Positions 51,838 through 59,485 of a stretch of 60,420 nucleotides of DNA are shown piece after piece. Source of the stretch: JAJDIA01 sp031555145 (lineage in GTDB: Bacteria > Bacteroidota > Bacteroidia > Bacteroidales > Tannerellaceae); the NCBI GenBank assembly GCA_031555145.1, contig JAVBUR010000048.1:1-60420 (forward strand), in the 5' to 3' direction. The translations under genes were made by a program, and so were the position numbers. Below the pieces are notes generated by a model. It searched no databases, was not told the origin of the DNA, and worked only from the letters and a program-made list of their open reading frames with translations. Every line of letters begins with the position of its first letter. Within the stretch, counting starts at the first letter, position 1.

Positions 51838-51959
51838 ATGAGCGATAAGGTCAAGTACTGGGTTGAAACGTCAGATTATGATCTGGAGAATATTGTACCG
51901 TACTCTTGAATGAGACGAAAGCATTGCAATTATGGATAAAGAAGGAGCTATCATTTTAG
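51838..51959 (+). pseudogene. HEPN-domain toxin with an internal deletion
   Basis: The first 18 codons (MSDKVKYWVETSDYDLEN) match the start of HEPN toxins paired with minimal nucleotidyltransferases. After a few more codons the frame stops at 51909. In another frame, bases 51901-51959 encode NETKALQLWIKKEL, which matches the usual end of such proteins. The middle of roughly 80-90 codons, with the catalytic R-x4-6-H, is gone. The toxin is dead. Confidence 0.7.
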
Positions 51960-52228
51960 CACGTCGGTATAAAGAACTGGTTGCGGAGCGTTTTCCGCTT
52001 AAGGCGATGTATCTGTATGGTTCATACAGTAAGGGCGACTATAGGGCAGACAGTGATATCGATATTGCAGTTGTGGTTGAGAAGGTAAGTGATAACTATT
52101 TTGAGGATACCCCGGTCTTATGGAGGCTAAGACGTAAGGTGAGTACCCTGATTGAGCCGGTTTTGTTGACCGATGACCCTAATAACCCGCTTTTTGCCGA
52201 TATTACCCGAACCGGTATGCTAATCTGA
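51932..52228 (+). CDS. Minimal nucleotidyltransferase (MNT) antitoxin
   Basis: The 98-residue protein has the GSYSKGDYRADSDIDIAVVV motif with both metal aspartates, intact, and a WRLRRKVSTLIEPVLL strand as in MNT proteins. In HEPN/MNT pairs this enzyme modifies and silences the HEPN toxin. Its start overlaps the end of the HEPN remnant. It therefore seems to be an intact antitoxin without its toxin. Confidence 0.85.
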   Translation: MDKEGAIILARRYKELVAERFPLKAMYLYGSYSKGDYRADSDIDIAVVVEKVSDNYFEDTPVLWRLRRKVSTLIEPVLLTDDPNNPLFADITRTGMLI

Positions 52229-52240
52229 TTACTTATCCGA

Positions 52241-52358
52241 TGCCGCGATACAGCTTGCCGAGACGCACGAGCCGGCTGGCCGAGTCGCACGACTCAGTAG
52301 GCTGAGATGCACGAGCCGGCTGGTTGAGGCGCACGACTCAGTAGGTTGAGACGCAGGC
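52241..52358. repeat. Tandem 22-base repeat with two alternating unit types
   Basis: Units at 52261, 52283, 52305 and 52327 alternate between GCACGAGCCGGCTGG and GCACGACTCAGTAGG, with partial units before and after. One joint forms the palindrome GAGTC-GCAC-GACTC. The period is exact. It begins about 10 bases after the MNT gene. Confidence 0.85.
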
Positions 52359-52406
52359 TTGGTTTCATCAAGGCCTGCATGCCGTTTTTTGTCATGATAA
52401 AGGGCT

Positions 52407-52494
52407 TAAAATGGATCATCATTTGTCAAAACGATCATCATAATGCTTGTGGACAAACATTATGATCCGTGTGAACAAACGTAATGACCTTTTT
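52407..52494. repeat. Related words ACAAAC/ATCATCAT with 22-base spacing in part
   Basis: GGACAAACATTATGATCC (52451) and GAACAAACGTAATGACC (52473) are 22 bases apart. The upstream GATCATCAT words at 52414 and 52433 are inverted relative to ATTATGATC. The order is less regular than in the other arrays. Confidence 0.5.
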
Positions 52495-52585
52495 TCGGGA
52501 AATCATCATGTATAAAAACGCCCATTCTGCCGTACAGATAGCTGAAACCCGCAACAACCCTCCACTTTCCCCTTACAGACCCTCT

Positions 52586-52791
52586 TCCCTTTTCTGATGT
52601 CACATGTCAAAGCCGCTTGCAGACAGGGATTGCGTGTGACATCAGCCCTTTTTCATGTCACGCTCATGTCACACCCCGATAATTCTGTATGACATCAACG
52701 TGACATGAAAAGAAATTGATGTCACTCGTAATTTCCAGTATAATAATGCGTTAATGCAGGCTGTTACATGTGACATCAAAAAAGGGAAAGT
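52586..52791. repeat. Inverted-repeat element B, relative of element A
   Basis: The ends (CCCTTTTCTGATGTCACATG; inverted as CATGTGACATCAAAAAAGGG) match the ends of element A except that every GCCAC/GTGGC of A is GTCAC/GTGAC here. The inner words TTTTTCATGTCAC and GTGACATGAAAA also mirror A. The interior is short and has no phased array. Confidence 0.75.
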
Positions 52792-53157
52792 TGTTGTAGT
52801 TGTGCAAGGAGAGCCGGTTGTTGACAAATGATACGTAGCCGGATCTTCAAAATGCCAATAGCGATTCGCCTGTTATGTTTTTATTATATAAATGTACGCG
52901 CGAACAAATCTTTGTATATCTCTATGGCTATTTGCCTGTTCTTTGTTATCTTTGTGCCCGAAATGGTTGATGTGGCATGAACCGTTTCTTTTGTTTATGT
53001 GTTGAATGTGTTCAATTACAGCGTAATATCTTGTTTTTCGTGTATCGGGTATAGGAAGGAAAGGCCGTTTGGTTGTCAAAACCGCCCCTTTTGTCCTTAA
53101 ATACCCCTAAAATGGATAAGAAAACATGAAATGGGATGAAAAAATCCCCGAAAACCA
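52792..53157. other. Upstream region of S-layer-like gene B
   Basis: This gene-free stretch holds the 17-base site listed next and, from about 53070, the block conserved with the upstream region of gene A (TTTTGTCCTTAAATAC, AAAATGGATAAGAAAAC, ATGAAAAAATCCC). A lone TATCTTTG word lies at 52947-52954 without a -33 partner. Confidence 0.6.
52894..52910. promoter_or_regulatory. 17-base site shared by S-layer upstream regions
   Basis: GTACGCGCGAACAAATC, the reverse complement of the site at 23154-23170, lies next to AT-rich DNA about 385 bases upstream of gene B. Confidence 0.6.
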
Positions 53158-53187
53158 TTGTGCGTATCAAAGTATTACTTACTTTTG
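53158..53187 (+). promoter_or_regulatory. Promoter of S-layer-like gene B
   Basis: TTG, 19 bases, TACTTTTG, the same as for gene A. It is followed by ATAGATATCGTGGGCATG and, near the start codon, CTTAGTACTAATATTAATTT. Confidence 0.82.
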
Positions 53188-53295
53188 CCACATAGATATC
53201 GTGGGCATGTTATATCCATGGGGATAATGGCATCTAACGGTAGCGTAAAAAGAGAAATTTTTATATACTTAGTACTAATATTAATTTATTAAATT

Positions 53296-56154
53296 ATGAA
53301 CAAAAAGTTATTTACTTTAGTCGCTCTTCTGGGGTTGTTCGTTACATTCGGTGCGAATGCTGCGGATCTTGTGAAGGGTAATTATTATTATTTGAAGGTA
53401 GCCGCCGCTTCGGGAAATGGCTATTTATCTATTCATCAGAAAGCTGATAGCCTTATCGCTTTAAGTACTTTTAATCCTGATGCTGCTGCAAACTTGGCAG
53501 CTGCAGGTGACTCTGCTTTGTGGGCTGTTTCTTATGAAAAGAATGATGTAACAGGTAATTACATTTACACCATTGTTAATAAGGTAGTAAAGACGCAGCA
53601 ATTGTCTTTTACAGGTAATACTTACACTACAGAGGCTACAGTCGCTGGTTCCAAAGTGAGCAAGAAGGCTAAAATGGCTGGTTCTTTGAAGTTTACAGGT
53701 ACTACAGTCGCTTTAGGCACAGAGACGGTGTTTTATTCTTATTTGGCTTCTCAGGATTCTACTTTGCAGTTGTATAATGTAGATGCTTTTACAAGTTCTA
53801 AGGTTCCCGTTTCATTTGCTAAAATTGGTGGTAATGCACCTACTGCGGCTAAAGGTAGAACTTCATTGCAGGTTACTTTTGAAAAACCGGGCGTAAGAAC
53901 TTTGACAGCTACTCAGTTGAACTCGATCCTGAATGGTAATGGTTTCCAATTGTTTGCTTCTTACAATGGTAAGGAAGTTTCAGAAAACAACCCGTTGCTT
54001 GGTATTCGTTTCTATGCTGAAGGTAAGGGCGGTGACCAAAATTCAACTCAGGTTGCATTGAAAGCTGCTTCTGTTAATCCTAATAAGAATAATAATTTCG
54101 CTTACGCCTATATCGACTCTGTTAGCTATAGTGCTGCAGGTAACTTGCCTGATGATGGTAGCCGTATGCTGCTTAATGTAGATACGATTCCTGCGAAAAT
54201 GTTAGCTAACGGTGGTGATACAACTCGTTTTACATTTACGATTGACCCGAGTGTTGTTAAGGATTCTGTATTTGTGACTGTGGCAAATGCGATTAAGTTT
54301 ACTGCTAAAAATGACCCGAAAACTTGGGTATATGCCAATCCGAAAGATACTTCAGCTGTTCAGGTTGACCCGTTGAACCTTGCTAAAGATCAGTTCGTTT
54401 TGACTACAGGCGCTGGATCTCATAATGGAATTCATCCCGTAAATACTCTTACTATTCTTTCATTCACTGGGAAATATACTCCGGTATTGGATCTTGATAA
54501 AGTTTATTCTGTGAAGTATAAGAATAACGCTGGCACCAATAAGGCTCACAAGGATGAATATGCTATTGTAGACTTGGCTAATACTCCTGCTTATGGTAAA
54601 GCTGCTTACGATCATATCCCTGCTACTCAGTTTGTTTACAACGGAACACAGTTGGTTAACCGTGAAAATGAATTGTTTGCTTTTGGCCCGGTTTATAAGG
54701 TAGAAGGCGATATTTATACAAACGTAACTGATACTTTCGAAGTAAAAGCTATGACTGAGGTTGATATCGAAAACGAACGTCTTGGTTATAGATATTTCAC
54801 TGATGCTGATTTGGTTAATAATGCTTATACTTTCGAATATCTGTCTGGTATTTTGACTGGTAGAAGTTTGAATGTAAGCATGACTGCTACAGACTCTTTA
54901 GTAGTTGCAGAAAATGTAGATGGTATGTTGTTCAGACTTGAAGCCGTTGGAGACGAAGATTTTGGTCCTCAAGGTCCTGATTATGGAGTAGTAGGTTTGA
55001 ATCGTGAAGCTTATTACTTGAAGTCAAAAGATGGTAAGTATTATGTTAATCTGAATAATAAAACGAATCAGCTTAATATTACTACACTTAAGAGCAATGC
55101 AAAAGCATTCTTCTTTAGAGAAATTGAAGCAGTAGATAATTATATTACATTGCCGGCTCAAATCAGTGGTCCTACTGCCGACATGGAGTATACTTATAAA
55201 TATAATGTAAATAGTACAACTGCTATCTTGGAACAGGTATCGATTTCTTTGGATAACAATGCATTCCAGATCAAATCTGAAAATGATGCTCCTTATGTAT
55301 TAGATGCTATGGGTCACTATGTATTTACAAATGGCCGTACAGAAGCTATGACAAAGGGTGCTCAAGACTTTGCTGCATTTAGACTTCTTTCTGAAGTAAC
55401 AGGTGAAGACGACTTCAAATTGTATGTTGACACTGCAAGCACAAAGGACAAAACAAGAACTCTGTATTACATCTTGAAGGGTGCCGTAGATACTCCGAAC
55501 AGCAACGAATTGGAAGGTAACTTCCTGCGCAGCATGGCTGACTCTATCGCTAATAAGGATTATGTACAGATTGTTGAAGGCGTAACACTGCCGAGACTGA
55601 AATTCATTGAAGCTTACCGTTATGCTACAGGTGCTGACTCTCTGTTGCTGAACCCGTCTGCTGAAAAGAACGTAGCTACTGACAGTATTGGTTTCTCTAA
55701 AGGCTCTCCTAAGGCTAATAAGGCTGATATCAACCAGTTCCGTTTCGCCATCCAGAAGAGCAAAGTAGATGGTTTCTTCAAGATTGAAAACAATGCTAAG
55801 TTCACAATTGGAACAGGTCCTGCAGCTGTAAATTATGACAAAACATATGTGGCTATTCAGAACAACGTTCTGTACTTGGCTACAGATGCTAACAGTGCTC
55901 TGTTGGTAACAATGGATCCTGTATCTGCTCCGACAGGTAACGACGATGCTCAGGTTGAAGCTGGTGTTAAGGTATACGTAGCTGATGGCGCAATCATCGT
56001 AGCTGGTGCTGAAGGTAAAGTTGTTGCTATCAACAACATCCTGGGTCAGATGGTAGCTAAGAGAACTGCTGCTTCTAACTATGAATCATTCGCTGCTCCT
56101 GCAGGTACATTGATCGTAGTTGTTGATGGCGAATCTTTCAAAGTTTCCCTCTAA
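53296..56154 (+). CDS. S-layer-like surface protein B (DUF6383-type C-terminus)
   Basis: The 952-residue exported protein has the signal peptide MNKKLFTLVALLGLFVTFGA and a beta-rich body with NPLLGIRFYAEGKGG, YIDSVSYSAAGNLP and MEYTYKYNVNSTTA segments. The tail GAIIVAGAEGKVVAINNILG ... is the sorting/attachment region. It is AT-rich with a strong codon bias, in line with an abundant protein. Gene C follows in tandem and is a clear relative along its whole length. It shares promoter and terminator with gene A. Glycosylation is likely in this family but cannot be read from the sequence. Confidence 0.87.
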   Translation: MNKKLFTLVALLGLFVTFGANAADLVKGNYYYLKVAAASGNGYLSIHQKADSLIALSTFNPDAAANLAAAGDSALWAVSYEKNDVTGNYIYTIVNKVVKTQQLSFTGNTYTTEATVAGSKVSKKAKMAGSLKFTGTTVALGTETVFYSYLASQDSTLQLYNVDAFTSSKVPVSFAKIGGNAPTAAKGRTSLQVTFEKPGVRTLTATQLNSILNGNGFQLFASYNGKEVSENNPLLGIRFYAEGKGGDQNSTQVALKAASVNPNKNNNFAYAYIDSVSYSAAGNLPDDGSRMLLNVDTIPAKMLANGGDTTRFTFTIDPSVVKDSVFVTVANAIKFTAKNDPKTWVYANPKDTSAVQVDPLNLAKDQFVLTTGAGSHNGIHPVNTLTILSFTGKYTPVLDLDKVYSVKYKNNAGTNKAHKDEYAIVDLANTPAYGKAAYDHIPATQFVYNGTQLVNRENELFAFGPVYKVEGDIYTNVTDTFEVKAMTEVDIENERLGYRYFTDADLVNNAYTFEYLSGILTGRSLNVSMTATDSLVVAENVDGMLFRLEAVGDEDFGPQGPDYGVVGLNREAYYLKSKDGKYYVNLNNKTNQLNITTLKSNAKAFFFREIEAVDNYITLPAQISGPTADMEYTYKYNVNSTTAILEQVSISLDNNAFQIKSENDAPYVLDAMGHYVFTNGRTEAMTKGAQDFAAFRLLSEVTGEDDFKLYVDTASTKDKTRTLYYILKGAVDTPNSNELEGNFLRSMADSIANKDYVQIVEGVTLPRLKFIEAYRYATGADSLLLNPSAEKNVATDSIGFSKGSPKANKADINQFRFAIQKSKVDGFFKIENNAKFTIGTGPAAVNYDKTYVAIQNNVLYLATDANSALLVTMDPVSAPTGNDDAQVEAGVKVYVADGAIIVAGAEGKVVAINNILGQMVAKRTAASNYESFAAPAGTLIVVVDGESFKVSL

Positions 56155-56190
56155 TCACTAAGTAACCGTTCCTTCGGGAACCCAAAATAG

Positions 56191-56220
56191 AAACCCTGCC
56201 GGTCTCCGGCAGGGTTTTTC
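56191..56220 (+). terminator. Terminator of S-layer-like gene B
   Basis: The hairpin CCCTGCCGG-TCT-CCGGCAGGG is followed by TTTTTC. It is the same hairpin as that after gene A. Confidence 0.88.
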
Positions 56221-56381
56221 TGGTTATACCTACTTCAAGCTACTCATCCATAGATTTGAATGGTTTTTTATTTGATGACGCAAAGAAATAGCGAGGAGGT
56301 TAGATTAGATTCGCAAACTATTCCTTATTTTTACGCCCTAATCACTCATGAATGAGCCAATAATAACTTTATCTCAATAGT

Positions 56382-59270
56382 ATGAAACGTTTATTAACTA
56401 CACTACTCTTTGCCTCTTTTCTACTCCTGCCATTACGGGCAAATGCTGTAATTAGCACTTTCCCGCTGACAAACGGAAATTATTATTACCTGCAAACTAC
56501 TGTTGGAGATGCTCCTGCTACCAGTATGTATTTGTCCATGAAAGGCGGGTCTGACAGCCTGATTCTTATCGCAGGCACTTCGCCCCTTTTTGAATCGGAT
56601 TCCGCCCTTTGGAAGGTGGAATATGAAACAGTGAATACTACAGGCTCCTATACGTATCTGTTTACCAATAAGGCCAGCAAAAAGGTGCTGTCGTTTGCTG
56701 ATAGCGATATGAAGAATGGAACCGGCAAGAACAAACTGACCGGTTCAATGCGGTTTGCTTTTCAACAGATGAATCCGAATTCGGATGACGATACACAATC
56801 AAGCATTCTTTATTCCTACCGGTCTGATCTGAATGCGATTTTGTTCCTGGCGCTTGACGACAAAGGCCGGATAATTCCCAAGGCAGCGGATAAAATGCCC
56901 TTACCTGATGGAGCGCTTAAGTTTACGTTTGTACGTCCTTTGCCTCGTTACCTTTCTGCGGCCGAGTTGAATGAGAAGGAAAACGGCAAAGGCTTCCAGC
57001 TTTTTGGCTATTTTAATGGCCTTGAAGTGATGGAGAATAACCCGTTGCTGGGAATCCTCTTTTGGGCAGATGGGAAAAAGGGTGATGGTTCGGATAAAGC
57101 TGTGACTCTTCGTGCAGTGCAGCTAAACCAGAAGAAAGATGGTAATGGACAGCCCCGTGATCAGTATGCCTATCTGGATACGCTTAGCTACAGTGCTGCT
57201 TCTAACCTGCCGACTGACGGAGCCCGTATGCTGTTCCGTGTGGATACCATCCCGACAGACGGTGCTAAGTTTGTGATTAGCGGTAACAATACGGATTCGT
57301 GTAAATTCGCTTTCCTGATCGATCCGAGTGCCGGTAAAGACTCGGTCTGTGTGTTTGTCAACCAAAAAATCAATCCGGCAGCAACCGACGCTACGCCTCC
57401 GCATACGTTTAAAGCCTTGACTTCTGCTGTAGTGGACCTGGGTAATACGCTGGCTGCTGATTGGATACCACTTCAGATCGACAAATTGGCCGGAACGAGT
57501 GTTGACCGCTATGTGCTGACTACAGGATTGGAAGGGCAGTTCCCGTTTGAACCTACCCGGATTGCTTTCGAAGGTGATCCGATCCCTGGCCTGCTACCAT
57601 TGGATAAAGTCTATGCTGTGAAGAATGTCAATAAGGCCGAAGGTTTTAAGAGTATCTATGGCGGTGTGACTGCAGGTGAGTACTACGGAGTGGATTTGTC
57701 GAATACTGAAGCGGCCTTGGAAGCAGCTTACCGTCAGGTTCCTGCCACACAATTCGTCTATGACGGCAAGAACCTGGTAAACCGCGAAAAAGGATCATTC
57801 AACCTCGGACGTATCAACAAAATAGGCGACGGAGTATACGCCAATACTACCGATACATTTGAAGTGACCGCCCTGGATGTGAAAAAAGACGATATGCGGG
57901 TAGGGTATAAATATTTCTCTACCACCGACCAGGCTAACCGGACGTACACGTTTAACTATATCTCGGGTATCCTGAATGGCAGAAGCCTGAATACGACGAC
58001 TGACTCTTTCCTGATTGCTGCCAAATCTGCCGGGTTGACATTTAAGGTGTCGGTGTTGAAAGATAACAGCAGTAAAATAGTGGAGAAAACATTCGGTGCC
58101 GAAACAGTGAAGGATGGGGTAACAGGATTGTCCCGCCAGGCTTATAAAATCACTTCGCGCGACGGAAAACTGGTGATCGCCCAGAATACCAAGGGACAAT
58201 TGGTGACCAAGTTGGCAACAAGTGTGGGGGATGCGATCGTTTACTTCTACTTCCGCGAGACAGAATTGGCTGGGCAGTATATCCTGGTGCCGGCAACCTC
58301 GGGCTCGACCCTGCAGGAACTGGAGTATAGCTATAAATATAATGTGAACAGTACGTCGGGTATTATGGAGCGGGTAACCATCCATCATGATAACAACGTA
58401 TTTGCCATCACCGACCAGTTTGGCTCGAATTATGTGCTTGAATCGCAAGGACATTATACGCTCAAAACTCAACGCGGTGAAGGGCTAACTCCGCTTTCTA
58501 ACCTGTTTGCGACTTTCCGCCGCGCAGGTGAACTGAAAGCAACCTATACGGAAGACGACCTGAAACTCTATCTGGATACAGCCTCCGTGTATGGGAATGA
58601 AACACAGCCGCTGTTCTACCTGCTGAAGGGTGCCGCCGTAGGTAAGGATGGCTTGCTGGAAGGAAACTTCCTGCGTGTACGCGAAGATGTGAAGGATAAA
58701 GAAGGATATTATGTAAAGGTAGGTAGTGAAAACATGCCACGCCTACAGTTTGTCGCTGCTAAACGCGAAGCGAAAGGCGATTCGCTCCTACTTAAGGCGG
58801 AAGATAAACCGGTGGCAACCGACAGCATCAATTATAGGACGGCAGATGGCAAATCACGCAAGAATGGCCAAGCGATCGAACAGTTCCGCTTCCGGTTCAA
58901 GTATGTACCGACCGGCACATATGTGAAACTGGAAAGCGAACTTGGCTCGGATCGTTTTGTGGCTATACTGAATGATATCGTTTATCTGACGAAGAATGAA
59001 GACTCAGCAGTCTTCCTCCAATTGGTATCCGTCAAAGCCCCGACGGCCAACGAGGAGGCTGTCGAAGCGGCCTTTACTACCTACACAAGTAATGGCGCTG
59101 TAATCATAAAGGGTGCGGCAGGTAAGACTGTCTCTATTACGAATGTACTTGGCCAAACCATTACGACGAAAATTGTCGCTACCGACTACGAAACAATTCC
59201 TGCTCCCACAGGTGTGGTATTCGTAACCGTGAATGGAGAGACCGTGAAAACATATGTGAACAGACCCTAA
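56382..59270 (+). CDS. S-layer-like surface protein C (DUF6383-type C-terminus)
   Basis: The 962-residue protein has the signal peptide MKRLLTTLLFASFLLLPLRA and follows B through the whole length: NPLLGILFWADGKKG, YLDTLSYSAASNLP, LEYSYKYNVNSTSG, DLKLYLDTASVYG and the tail GAVIIKGAAGKTVSITNVLG. Its base composition is richer in GC than B and close to the rest of the genome. The conserved A/B promoter block is absent, so it is probably expressed at another level or time. The tail is closer to that of A than to that of B. Confidence 0.85.
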   Translation: MKRLLTTLLFASFLLLPLRANAVISTFPLTNGNYYYLQTTVGDAPATSMYLSMKGGSDSLILIAGTSPLFESDSALWKVEYETVNTTGSYTYLFTNKASKKVLSFADSDMKNGTGKNKLTGSMRFAFQQMNPNSDDDTQSSILYSYRSDLNAILFLALDDKGRIIPKAADKMPLPDGALKFTFVRPLPRYLSAAELNEKENGKGFQLFGYFNGLEVMENNPLLGILFWADGKKGDGSDKAVTLRAVQLNQKKDGNGQPRDQYAYLDTLSYSAASNLPTDGARMLFRVDTIPTDGAKFVISGNNTDSCKFAFLIDPSAGKDSVCVFVNQKINPAATDATPPHTFKALTSAVVDLGNTLAADWIPLQIDKLAGTSVDRYVLTTGLEGQFPFEPTRIAFEGDPIPGLLPLDKVYAVKNVNKAEGFKSIYGGVTAGEYYGVDLSNTEAALEAAYRQVPATQFVYDGKNLVNREKGSFNLGRINKIGDGVYANTTDTFEVTALDVKKDDMRVGYKYFSTTDQANRTYTFNYISGILNGRSLNTTTDSFLIAAKSAGLTFKVSVLKDNSSKIVEKTFGAETVKDGVTGLSRQAYKITSRDGKLVIAQNTKGQLVTKLATSVGDAIVYFYFRETELAGQYILVPATSGSTLQELEYSYKYNVNSTSGIMERVTIHHDNNVFAITDQFGSNYVLESQGHYTLKTQRGEGLTPLSNLFATFRRAGELKATYTEDDLKLYLDTASVYGNETQPLFYLLKGAAVGKDGLLEGNFLRVREDVKDKEGYYVKVGSENMPRLQFVAAKREAKGDSLLLKAEDKPVATDSINYRTADGKSRKNGQAIEQFRFRFKYVPTGTYVKLESELGSDRFVAILNDIVYLTKNEDSAVFLQLVSVKAPTANEEAVEAAFTTYTSNGAVIIKGAAGKTVSITNVLGQTITTKIVATDYETIPAPTGVVFVTVNGETVKTYVNRP

Positions 59271-59295
59271 CCCTGTTTGTACGGTAAAAAACTAT

Positions 59296-59327
59296 AAGCC
59301 CCTGTCGGTCGTCCCGACAGGGGCTTA
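59296..59327 (+). terminator. Terminator of S-layer-like gene C
   Basis: The hairpin AAGCCCCTGTCGG-TCGT-CCCGACAGGGGCTT is followed by ACTTTTTAAC, 26 bases past the stop. Confidence 0.85.
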
Positions 59328-59432
59328 CTTTTTAACAAGAGATTACGTAACCCTTCGGTCACCATTTCCATAGTAAAAAATAATTACTATGGAAATAATT
59401 TGCTCTATTTGAAACAACACAGTATATTCGCA

Positions 59433-59469
59433 AAATATAACCGCCGTTATAATAACCGTCGTTATATTT
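59433..59469. promoter_or_regulatory. Palindrome upstream of the last ATPase gene, probable operator
   Basis: AAATATAACCGCCGTTAT is met by its near reverse complement ending in GTTATATTT. The 37-base palindrome ends 16 bases before the start codon. Confidence 0.55.
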
Positions 59470-59485
59470 CTAAAGCAAAGATGTT

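Noticed and set aside
47778..52230. Classical integron with attC sites
   Set aside because: No integron integrase is present, the repeats derive from the coding end of mscS, and genes lie on both strands. The cassette idea is kept without this name.
52261..52358. Possible CRISPR array
   Set aside because: The units are contiguous 22-base repeats without spacers, alternate between two types, and no cas gene is near.
52977..53054. A 25-codon Cys-rich frame after a TATCTTTG word
   Set aside because: There is no -33 element, no conservation can be seen, and gene A lacks a counterpart in its upstream region.
53190..53295. Inverted partner of the 17-base site, as needed for an invertible promoter
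   Set aside because: I looked between promoter and start codon of genes A and B and found no inverted copy, so an invertible promoter is not supported by this window alone.
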